The position numbers and the translations under genes were made by a program. Of a stretch of DNA of 64,000 nucleotides, positions 47,883-55,478 are shown piece after piece (within the stretch, counting starts at the first letter, position 1; each line of letters starts with the position of its first letter). The notes under the pieces are model-generated. The model was not told the DNA's origin. It did not search any database and saw only the letters and a list, made by a program, of their open reading frames with translations. This DNA comes from Nocardioides pinisoli (GTDB taxonomy: Bacteria > Actinomycetota > Actinomycetes > Propionibacteriales > Nocardioidaceae), in contig NZ_JANARS010000004.1 of the NCBI RefSeq assembly GCF_024199985.1, positions 372,001-436,000 of the forward strand. Reading direction: 5' to 3'.

Positions 47883-48988
47883 AACCGCGTGACGGGGTAC
47901 TCCTCCATGAATCCGTAGCCGCCGAAGACCTGCGTCGCGATGCGGGTCGCGGTGACCGCCGACTCGGTGGCGTAGAGCTTGGCGACGGCGGCCGCCTGCT
48001 TGAAGGACCCCATGGTGACCGAGGAGGACCCGGCGTCCATCGCGTCCTTCATCGCCGCGGCCTTGTAGGTCAGCAGGCGCGAGGCGTCGAGCATCACCTG
48101 CAGGTCGGAGACCTGGAAGGCGAGGCCCTGCTTGCGCCCGATGGGCCCGCCGAAGGTCTGGCGCTCACCGGCGTACTGCAGCGACATGTCGAGGCAGGCC
48201 TGGATGCAGCCGACCGCGAGCGCGGCGATCGCGACCCGGCCGTCGTCGAGCGTGGCGAGGAACTGGGCGTAGCCGCGGCCCCGCTCCCCGAGCAGGTGCG
48301 ACTCCGGCACGCGCGCGTCGCTGAACGACAGCGGGTGGGTGTCGGAGGCGTGCCAGCCGAGCTTGTCGTAGGCCTTCTCGGCGGTGAAGCCGGGGGTGTC
48401 GGAGGGGACGATGATCGTCGAGATCTCCGGTCGCCCGTCGGCGCGCTCACCGGTGCGGGCGGTGACGGTGACGAGCGAGGTGATGTCGGACCCGGAGTTG
48501 GTGATGAACTGCTTCGAGCCGTTGACGACCCACTCGCCGTTCTCCAGCACTGCCTTGGTCTTCGTCGCCCCGGCGTCCGAGCCGGCGCCCGGCTCCGTCA
48601 GGCCGAAGCCCGCGATCTTCTCACCGGCGACGAGGTCGGGCAGCCAGGTCTTCTTCTGCTCGTCGGTGCCGAAGGTCAGGATCGGGTTGATCCCGAGCCC
48701 GACCGCCGCCTCGAGGGTGATGCCCATCGACTGGTCGACGCGGCCGACCTCCTCGATCGCCAGGCACAGCGAGGTGAACCCGCCGTCCTCGCCGGCCATG
48801 CCCGCGCCGCCGAACTCCTCCGGGGCGGTGAGCCCCATCAGGCCGAGCGCGCCCATCTTCTGGACCACGTTGGTCGGGAAGTGGTGGTCGCGGTCCCACT
48901 GCGCGGCGTGCGGCGCGATCTCGGCCTCGGCGAAGTCGCGGACGCTGCGGCGGAACTGCTCGTGCTCGGGGGACAGCTCGAAGGTCAT
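47789..48988 (-). CDS. Acyl-CoA dehydrogenase
   Basis: 399 residues from the ATG at 48988. TATTCT (49000-48995) is 6 bases upstream, so the message is probably leaderless. Family motifs are [70 protein letters not shown] and [16 protein letters not shown] with the catalytic Glu. It is close to isovaleryl/short-branched-chain enzymes. An 18-bp palindrome (49009-49026) sits just upstream of its promoter. Not the same subtype as the enzyme at 22378. Confidence 0.95.
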   Translation of the reverse strand: MTFELSPEHEQFRRSVRDFAEAEIAPHAAQWDRDHHFPTNVVQKMGALGLMGLTAPEEFGGAGMAGEDGGFTSLCLAIEEVGRVDQSMGITLEAAVGLGINPILTFGTDEQKKTWLPDLVAGEKIAGFGLTEPGAGSDAGATKTKAVLENGEWVVNGSKQFITNSGSDITSLVTVTARTGERADGRPEISTIIVPSDTPGFTAEKAYDKLGWHASDTHPLSFSDARVPESHLLGERGRGYAQFLATLDDGRVAIAALAVGCIQACLDMSLQYAGERQTFGGPIGRKQGLAFQVSDLQVMLDASRLLTYKAAAMKDAMDAGSSSVTMGSFKQAAAVAKLYATESAVTATRIATQVFGGYGFMEEYPVTRFYRDAKVLEIGEGTSEVQRMLIARGLGLPVE

Positions 48989-49008
48989 GGAGCGAGAATA
49001 GCGGGGCA

Positions 49009-49026
49009 GGTTAGCGATCGCTAACC
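49009..49026. promoter_or_regulatory. 18-bp perfect palindrome, probable TetR-family operator
   Basis: GGTTAGCGATCGCTAACC (49009-49026) is a perfect palindrome. It begins 9 bases beyond the -10 element of the acyl-CoA dehydrogenase promoter (minus strand), where a bound repressor would block polymerase. Symmetric TTAGCG...CGCTAA sites are typical of TetR regulators of acyl-CoA metabolism. The regulator is not identified. Confidence 0.72.
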
Positions 49027-49096
49027 CCCAGGCTCGGTCGTTCACGTGGCCGGTCCGTGTGACGTACGCGATTCCCCGCCGCACGGCCTCCGGGTC

Positions 49097-49127
49097 TAGA
49101 GTTAGGGCAGCCTAAGCAAAGTAAGGA
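49097..49127 (+). promoter_or_regulatory. Iron-box promoter of the fbp operon (DtxR/IdeR-type)
   Basis: TTAGGGCAGCCTAAGCAAA (49102-49120) matches the IdeR/DtxR consensus TTAGGTTAGCCTAACCTAA at 15 of 19 positions. It overlaps TAGAGT (49097-49102), a -10 element. AAGGA (49123-49127) is the ribosome site, 8 bases before the GTG at 49136. Iron-loaded IdeR/DtxR would repress the operon. Confidence 0.85.
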
Positions 49128-49135
49128 CGCCCCCC

Positions 49136-50164
49136 GTGACCCCTTCCCCGCGCCGCGCGACCACGCGCGCCAGTGTGGCCCTGGCCGCCACCCTCCTGAC
49201 CGCCTCGACCCTGTCGGGGTGCGGCGTCTTCGGCTCGCCCGACCTCGTGGTCTACAACGCCCAGCACGAGCAGCTGCTCGACGAGATCGTGCCGCTGTTC
49301 GAGGAGGAGTCGGGCCTCGACGTCGAGCTGCGCAACGGCAAGGACCTCGAGATGGCCAACCAGATCGTCGAGGAGGGTGGCGACTCCCCGGCCGACGTGT
49401 TCCTCACCGAGAACTCCCCCGCGATGAGCATCGTCGACAACGAAGGCCTGTTCGCCGAGCTCCCCGAGTCGGCGACCGCGTCGATCCCCGAGCAGTACGT
49501 CCCGGCCGACCGCACGTGGACCGGCTTCCTCGCCCGCTCGACTGTCGCGATGTACAACACCGACACGATGACCGAGGCGGACATGCCCGCCTCGATCCTC
49601 GACTTCGCCGACCCCGAGTGGGAGGGCCGCGTCGCCTTCTCCCCCACCGGTGCGGACTTCCAGGCGATCGTGTCCGCCGTCCTCGAGCTCGAGGGCGAGG
49701 AGGCCACGGCCGAGTGGCTCGCCGGCCTCGAGGCCAACGGCGTGATCGTGCAGAACAACCTCGTCGTGATGCAGTCGGTGGACTCCGGCGAGGTCGACGC
49801 CGGCATCGCCTACCACTACTACTGGTACCGCGACCGCCAGGAGAACGGGACGGACTCCGACAGCTCGGCGCTGCACTTCTTCGGCAACCAGGACCCGGGC
49901 GCGTTCCTCAGCATCTCCGGCGCCGGCATCCTCGACAGCAGCGAGAACAAAGAGGCCGCGGAGGAGTTCGTCACCTGGCTGACCGGCACCGAGGCCCAGC
50001 AGGCGATGGCGGAGTCCTACGCCCTGGAGTACCCGCTCAACCCCGAGGCGAGCCTCGCCCCGGAGGTCAAGCCCTTCGACGAGCTCGAGCCGCCGGCGGT
50101 CGACGTGGCCGCCCTCAACGGCCCGCAGGTGACCGAGCTGATGACCGCGGCAGGCCTCCTCTGA
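49136..50164 (+). CDS. fbpA: Iron(III) ABC transporter substrate-binding lipoprotein
   Basis: 342 residues from the GTG at 49136. The N-terminus has a lipoprotein signal with lipobox LSGC (Cys29). The mature part matches the FbpA/FutA class of ferric-ion binding proteins: DLVVYNAQHEQLLDEIVPLFEEE and FLTENSPAMSIVDNEGLFAEL at the N-lobe; the tyrosine-rich iron site is AGIAYHYYWYRDR. It captures Fe3+ outside the cell for the permease. It is preceded by an iron box and overlaps the permease gene. Confidence 0.94.
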   Translation: MTPSPRRATTRASVALAATLLTASTLSGCGVFGSPDLVVYNAQHEQLLDEIVPLFEEESGLDVELRNGKDLEMANQIVEEGGDSPADVFLTENSPAMSIVDNEGLFAELPESATASIPEQYVPADRTWTGFLARSTVAMYNTDTMTEADMPASILDFADPEWEGRVAFSPTGADFQAIVSAVLELEGEEATAEWLAGLEANGVIVQNNLVVMQSVDSGEVDAGIAYHYYWYRDRQENGTDSDSSALHFFGNQDPGAFLSISGAGILDSSENKEAAEEFVTWLTGTEAQQAMAESYALEYPLNPEASLAPEVKPFDELEPPAVDVAALNGPQVTELMTAAGLL

Positions 50165-51720
50165 CCACGCTCACCGCCCGCACCGGGCGCCGTACGCCGC
50201 TCCCGCTGCTCGTCGCGGGGGCGGCGGTGGCGCTCCTCGCGCTGGTGCCGCTGGTGTACGTGGCCTCCTACGTGGTCATCATCGGCCCCGTCGACCTCTG
50301 GGAGCTGCTGGCGCGTCCGCGCATCGCCGAGCTGCTCCGCAACACCGTCACCCTCGCGGTCGTCTGCATGGCCGCCACCGCCGTGCTCGGCGTCGCACTG
50401 GCCTTCCTCGTCGAGCGCACCGACCTGCCCGGCCGCCGCCTGTGGCACGGGCTGCTCGTCGCGCCGCTGGCCGTCCCCGCCTTCGTCAACGGCTACGCCT
50501 GGGTCTCGCTCGACCGCAGCATCAACGGCTTCACCGGCGCCTTCATGGTCGTCACGCTGTCCTACTACCCGCTCGTCTACCTGCCCGTCGTGGCGATGCT
50601 GCGCCGCCTCGACCCCGCGCTGGAGGAGTCGGCCTGGTCGCTCGGCCACTCGCGCGCCCGCACCTTCCGCACGGTCGTGCTGCCGCAGCTGCGACCCGCG
50701 GTGCTCGGCGGTGCGCTGCTGGTCGGCCTGCACCTGCTCGCCGAGTTCGGCGCGCTGTCGCTGCTGCGCTTCCCGACCTTCACCACCGCCATCTACGACC
50801 AGTACGGCTCGACCTTCAACGGGGGTGCCGCCACCGCGATGGCCGGCGTCCTGGTCCTGCTCTGCTTGGTCCTGCTGCTCGCCGAGCTGCGGCTGCGCGG
50901 CAACCGCCGGTACGCCCGGCTGGGCCGCGGCGCCGCCCGCGGCGCGGTGCGCGTCGCCCTCGGTCACGGGCGGTGGCCGCTGCTCGCCGCCGTCGGAGCC
51001 GTCGTCGCCCTCGCCGTCGGGGTCCCGGCCTTCTCCCTGGTCCGCTGGCTGGCCGTCGGCACGTCGACGGAGTTCCCGGTGGCCGAGCTGGTCGAGGCGC
51101 TGGTCGCGACGGTCGCGCTCGCGCTCGCCGGCGCGGTCGTCACGACGCTCGCGGCGATCCCGGTCGTCTGGCTGGCCGTGCGCCACCGCGGCTGGGCGAG
51201 CACGGTGATCGAGCGCAGCACCTACGTCGCCAACGCGCTGCCCGGCATCGTCGTCGGGCTCGCCCTCGTCGTGGCCTCGCTCCGCCTCGTGCCGGCCGTC
51301 TACCAGACCGCCGCGCTGCTCGTGGCGGCGTACGTCATCCTCTTCCTGCCGCGCGCGGTGGTGACGGTCCGCGCCGGGCTCGAGCAGGCGCCGACCGTGC
51401 TCGACGACGTCGCGCACAGCCTCGGCCACGGTCCGCTCGCGACCGCCCGCCGGGTGACCCTGCCGCTCATCGCGCCGAGCCTCGGCGCGGGCGCGGCGCT
51501 GGTGTTCCTCGCGATCTCCACCGAGCTCACCGCGACGCTGATGCTCTCCCCGATCGGCACCAGCACGCTCGCCACCGAGTTCTGGTCGGCCTCCTCCGAG
51601 CTCCGCTACGGCGCCGCCGCTCCCTACGCGCTGCTGCTCGTGCTCGTCTCGATCCCCGCCACCGTGCTGCTGATGCGCACCGACAGCCCCGCCACCAAGA
51701 CCGAGAGGGTTCCCGTATGA
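50161..51720 (+). CDS. fbpB: Iron(III) ABC transporter permease (double-domain FbpB type)
   Basis: 519 residues if translation begins at the CTG at 50161, which overlaps the FbpA stop as CTGA, mirroring the ATGA and GTGA overlaps of its neighbours. No ATG or GTG occurs before helix 1; the first GTG (50227) would delete the basic residues TGRR before it. About 12 helices are visible, with two binding-protein-dependent permease signatures (EESAWSLGHSRARTFRTVVLPQLRPA and DDVAHSLGHGPLATARRVTLPLIAPS). It forms the channel for ferric iron. The two halves show it arose by duplication. Confidence 0.92.
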   Translation: MTTLTARTGRRTPLPLLVAGAAVALLALVPLVYVASYVVIIGPVDLWELLARPRIAELLRNTVTLAVVCMAATAVLGVALAFLVERTDLPGRRLWHGLLVAPLAVPAFVNGYAWVSLDRSINGFTGAFMVVTLSYYPLVYLPVVAMLRRLDPALEESAWSLGHSRARTFRTVVLPQLRPAVLGGALLVGLHLLAEFGALSLLRFPTFTTAIYDQYGSTFNGGAATAMAGVLVLLCLVLLLAELRLRGNRRYARLGRGAARGAVRVALGHGRWPLLAAVGAVVALAVGVPAFSLVRWLAVGTSTEFPVAELVEALVATVALALAGAVVTTLAAIPVVWLAVRHRGWASTVIERSTYVANALPGIVVGLALVVASLRLVPAVYQTAALLVAAYVILFLPRAVVTVRAGLEQAPTVLDDVAHSLGHGPLATARRVTLPLIAPSLGAGAALVFLAISTELTATLMLSPIGTSTLATEFWSASSELRYGAAAPYALLLVLVSIPATVLLMRTDSPATKTERVPV

Positions 51721-52778
51721 GCTCGCTCACCATCACCGGCGTCACGAAGTCGTTCGGCTCCGGCGCCTCGGCCACTCGCGCCGTGGACGACGTGACGCTC
51801 CACGTGCCGCACGGCTCGTTCACGACCGTGCTCGGCCCGTCCGGCTGCGGCAAGACGACCCTCCTTCGGCTCATCGCCGGCTTCCTCGTCCCCGAGTCGG
51901 GCGCCATCGCCTTCGGCGACACCGTGGTCGTCGGCGACGGCGTACGCCCCATGCCCCCGCAGACGCGACGAGTCGGCTACGTCCCCCAGGAGGGCGCGCT
52001 CTTCCCGCACCTCGACGTCGCGGCCAACATCGCCTTCGGCCTGCCCCGCGAGGCGCGCGGCACGACGGGCGCGGACCGCGTCGCGGAGATGCTCGAGCTC
52101 GTCGAGCTGCCCGCCGACTTCCGCGACCGGCGACCCGACGAGCTGTCGGGTGGCCAGCAGCAACGCGTGGCCCTGGCCCGCTCGCTGGCGCCGGCGCCGG
52201 CGATCGTCCTGCTCGACGAGCCCTTCTCCTCCCTCGACGCCGGGCTGCGCGGCAGCACGGCGCGCGCCGTGCGACGCGCCCTGGCGGTGACCAACACCAC
52301 CGCCCTGCTCGTCACCCACGACCAGAACGAGGCGCTCTCCCTGGCCGACCAGGTCGCCGTCATGCGGGCCGGCCGGCTGGTGCAGTCGGCCGCGCCGAGC
52401 GAGGTCTACCTCTCCCCGAGCGACCCGCAGGTCGCGGAGTTCGTGGGCCGCGCCGTCGTGCTGCCCGGCACCGCCACCGACGCCCGCGCGACCTGCGCGC
52501 TGGGCGAGGTCGTGCTGACCGAGCCCGCCACCGGGCCCGTCGCACTGATGATCCGACCGGAGCAGGTCTTCGTCGACCTCGCGCACGACGAGGGCGTCCG
52601 CGGCACGGTCGAGGAGGTCAGCTACTACGGCCACGACTGCGCCGTGCAGGTCCGCCTCGACGAGGGCACCTCGGTGCTCGCCCGGATGGCGGGGGTGCGG
52701 CGCCCGGGCCCCGGCGACACGGTCCACCTGCGCGTGACCGGGCTGGTCCGCGCCTACCACCCGGCGGGCGCACCGTGA
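51717..52778 (+). CDS. fbpC: Iron(III) ABC transporter ATP-binding protein
   Basis: 353 residues from the ATG at 51717, overlapping the permease stop (ATGA). Walker A is GPSGCGKTT (40-48), the signature LSGGQQQR near residue 142, Walker B LLDEPFSSLD near 159, and the His switch in LVTHDQNEA. The C-terminal TOBE domain (~250-353) includes VALMIRPEQVFVD. It powers ferric iron uptake. Its GTGA overlap with the fusion gene downstream puts that gene under the same iron control. Confidence 0.95.
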   Translation: MSSLTITGVTKSFGSGASATRAVDDVTLHVPHGSFTTVLGPSGCGKTTLLRLIAGFLVPESGAIAFGDTVVVGDGVRPMPPQTRRVGYVPQEGALFPHLDVAANIAFGLPREARGTTGADRVAEMLELVELPADFRDRRPDELSGGQQQRVALARSLAPAPAIVLLDEPFSSLDAGLRGSTARAVRRALAVTNTTALLVTHDQNEALSLADQVAVMRAGRLVQSAAPSEVYLSPSDPQVAEFVGRAVVLPGTATDARATCALGEVVLTEPATGPVALMIRPEQVFVDLAHDEGVRGTVEEVSYYGHDCAVQVRLDEGTSVLARMAGVRRPGPGDTVHLRVTGLVRAYHPAGAP

Positions 52779-55381
52779 CGCTCACCTCGCCCCAGCCCGC
52801 GCTCGACCGGTCCGGGAAGGTCGGACCGGTCCTCGACCACGCGCGCTCCGGCGCCGCCCCCGCGGTGGTCGCCGGCGACGCGGTCCTCACGCACGCCGAC
52901 CTCGCGCGCCGCGTGGCGGACCGGGCGGCGACGTGGGGCCCCGCCCGGCGGCTCGTGCTGGTCGAGGGCGCCAACGAGCTCGACTCGCTGGTCGCCTACC
53001 TCGCCGCCCTCCAGCACGGCCACGTCGCCCTCGTCGTGCCCGACGGCCGCTCCGCCCAGCGCGACGCGACCGTCGCCGCCTACGACCCCGACATCGTCTG
53101 CACGAGCGGCGCGCACGACGACGTACGCCGCTCGCGCAGCGCCCACGACCTGCACCCTGACCTCGCGCTCCTGCTGAGCACCTCCGGCACCACCGGCTCC
53201 CCCAAGCTCGTGCGGCTCTCGCGCGACAACGTCGCGAGCAACGCCGCGGCCATCGCCGACTACCTCGCCCTCACCCCCGCCGACCGCGCCGTCACCACCC
53301 TGCCGCTGCACTACTGCTACGGCCTCTCGGTGCTGCACTCCCACCTCGTCGTCGGCGCGAGCGTCGTGCTGACCGACCTGAGCGTCGTCGACGAGTGCTT
53401 CTGGGACCTCGTCGCGCGCACCGGGGTGACCGGCCTCGCCGGCGTGCCGCACACCTTCGACCTGCTGGCCGCCAGTGGCTTCGAGGACCGCGACCTCCCC
53501 ACCCTGCGCCGGGTGACCCAGGCGGGCGGGCGACTCGCGCCGGACGACGTACGCCGCTGGAGCCGGTTCGGCCGCAGTCGCGGGTGGGACCTCGTGGTGA
53601 TGTACGGCGCCACCGAGGCCACCGCACGGATGGCCTGGCTGCCGCCCGACCTCGCCGAGGAGCACCCGGCCAGCATCGGCGTCGCGATCCCCGGCGGGCA
53701 CCTGCGTCTCGACGAGTCCGTGGACGACCGGCCGGGTGTCGGCGAGCTCGTCTACTCCGGCCCCAACGTGATGCTGGGCTACGCCGAGGCCCCCACCGAC
53801 CTGGCCCTGGACCGCGTCACGACCGAGCTGCGCACCGGTGACCTCGCCCGGGAGCGGGACGGTCTCTTCGAGGTCGTCGGGCGACGCAACCGATGGGGGA
53901 AGGTCTTCGGGCTGCGCATCGACCTCGACGCGGTCGAGCGCAGCCTGCGCGCCGACGTCGACCGGCACGCCCGGGTGGTCGCCACGGGCCGGGCCGTCCA
54001 CGCCTTCGTGACGAGCGGTCGCGGCAGCGCCGCCGCGCGGACGCTCGTGGCCGAGCAGTGCGGCGTCCCCCTGCACGCCGTGCGGGTCACGGTCGTGCCG
54101 CAGGTCCCCCACACGGGCAGCGGCAAGCCCGACTACGCCGCCCTCGGCGACCTCGCCGCGCAGGTCGAGCAGGAGGAGGGCGCCACCAGCGCGCCGGATG
54201 CGCCCGCCCGCGGCGTCCGCGCCGACGTCGTCCGCGTCCTCGGCCGGCCCGACGCCACGGAGACCGACTCGTTCGTGTCGCTCGGCGGCGACTCGCTGTC
54301 CTACGTCGAGCTCGCGACCCGGCTCGCCGACCACTTCCCCGACGGGCTGCCCTCCGGCTGGCACGTGCGCAGCATCGGCGACCTCGAGCGCCTCGCCGCC
54401 ACCGCCGACAACGACGGCACCACCGACGCCCGGCCGGGCACGACCGCCGCGGCGCGCGAGCGCACCCGCCGCGACCGCCCGCGCACCAGGCTCGACACGT
54501 CGGTCGCGCTGCGGGCGCTCGCGATCGTGCTCGTCGTGGCCAGCCACGTCGACCTGGTCGGCCTCGAGGGCGGCGCCCACCTGCTCCTGGCCCTCGCGGG
54601 GTTCAACTTCGCGCGCTTCCAGCTCTCCGCGCCCGGTGGCGCCCGCACCCGGCTGCGACACGGCCTCGCCGGGCTGGCGCAGCTCGTCGTCCCTGCGGTG
54701 CTGTGGGTCGGCACGGTCGCCCTGGTGCTCGGCAGCTACGACCTCACCACCGTCCTGCTCCTCCGCGAGGTGGTCAACGGCTCGGAGTGGGACGACCAGT
54801 GGCAGCTGTGGTTCCTCGAGTCGCTGGTGTGGCTCACCGCCGCAGCCCTGGCCGCGACCACGCTGCCGGTGCTGCACCGGCTCGAGCGTCGTACGTCGTT
54901 CCGCTTCGCGCTCGCCGTCCTCGCGGTCGCCACGGTGGCGCGGGTCGCCGAGGTCGGCCTGCGCGCCGGCCCGACCGAGCGCTACACCACGCTCGTCGTG
55001 GCGTTCTTCTTCGCCCTCGGCTGGGCGGGGGCGCGGGCTGCGACCACCCGTCAGCGCCTGCTCGTCTCCGGGCTGGCCCTGGTGCTGGTCGTCGGGTTCT
55101 TCGGCCAGGCGCACCGCGAGGTGATCGTCCTCGGCGGGTTCCTGCTGCTGCTGTGGCTCCCGCACGTGCCGGTGACGCCCCTGCTCGCGCGGGCCGCGGG
55201 CGTGCTCGCGGGCGCCAGCCTGTTCATCTACCTCACCCACTGGCAGGTCTACCCGCCGCTCGAGGACGCCGGTCACCAGTGGCTCGCGCTTGTGGCGTCC
55301 CTCGCAGTCGGGATCGCCTACGCGCGCGTCGTACGACCTGTGCACCAGGCGGTCGGGCGCGCGGTGCTCGGGCCGCGCTAG
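52775..55381 (+). CDS. Adenylation domain - carrier protein - membrane acyltransferase fusion
   Basis: 868 residues from the GTG at 52775. Residues 1-465 are an AMP-forming adenylation domain: A3 STSGTTGSPK (135-144), A5 YGATEA (277-282), A7 TGDLARERDG (354-363) and A10 Lys451 (TGSGKPDY). Residues 480-545 are a phosphopantetheine carrier with GGDSL (Ser507). Residues 573-868 are an acyltransferase-3-like membrane domain of about nine helices, beginning SVALRALAIVLVVASHVDL with His591. One protein could thus activate an acid, load it onto the carrier and transfer it at the membrane. Its substrate is unknown. Coupling to fbpC implies iron-regulated expression. Confidence 0.88.
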   Translation: MTLTSPQPALDRSGKVGPVLDHARSGAAPAVVAGDAVLTHADLARRVADRAATWGPARRLVLVEGANELDSLVAYLAALQHGHVALVVPDGRSAQRDATVAAYDPDIVCTSGAHDDVRRSRSAHDLHPDLALLLSTSGTTGSPKLVRLSRDNVASNAAAIADYLALTPADRAVTTLPLHYCYGLSVLHSHLVVGASVVLTDLSVVDECFWDLVARTGVTGLAGVPHTFDLLAASGFEDRDLPTLRRVTQAGGRLAPDDVRRWSRFGRSRGWDLVVMYGATEATARMAWLPPDLAEEHPASIGVAIPGGHLRLDESVDDRPGVGELVYSGPNVMLGYAEAPTDLALDRVTTELRTGDLARERDGLFEVVGRRNRWGKVFGLRIDLDAVERSLRADVDRHARVVATGRAVHAFVTSGRGSAAARTLVAEQCGVPLHAVRVTVVPQVPHTGSGKPDYAALGDLAAQVEQEEGATSAPDAPARGVRADVVRVLGRPDATETDSFVSLGGDSLSYVELATRLADHFPDGLPSGWHVRSIGDLERLAATADNDGTTDARPGTTAAARERTRRDRPRTRLDTSVALRALAIVLVVASHVDLVGLEGGAHLLLALAGFNFARFQLSAPGGARTRLRHGLAGLAQLVVPAVLWVGTVALVLGSYDLTTVLLLREVVNGSEWDDQWQLWFLESLVWLTAAALAATTLPVLHRLERRTSFRFALAVLAVATVARVAEVGLRAGPTERYTTLVVAFFFALGWAGARAATTRQRLLVSGLALVLVVGFFGQAHREVIVLGGFLLLLWLPHVPVTPLLARAAGVLAGASLFIYLTHWQVYPPLEDAGHQWLALVASLAVGIAYARVVRPVHQAVGRAVLGPR

Positions 55382-55440
55382 CCCCCGAGACACCTCGTCA
55401 AGTCGGCTGCAAGAGCGGTACAAGAGCCCGGTCCGAGGCT

Positions 55441-55459
55441 GTTCGGCATCCACCCGAAC
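55441..55459. promoter_or_regulatory. Inverted repeat upstream of the MMPL gene
   Basis: GTTCGG (55441-55446) and CCGAAC (55454-55459) are separated by 7 bases and lie about 20 bases before the MMPL ATG. It could be an operator for a dimeric regulator or a leader hairpin. No strong -10 is visible between the fusion gene and MMPL. Confidence 0.45.
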
Positions 55460-55478
55460 ATCCGTGAGGACCACCGCA

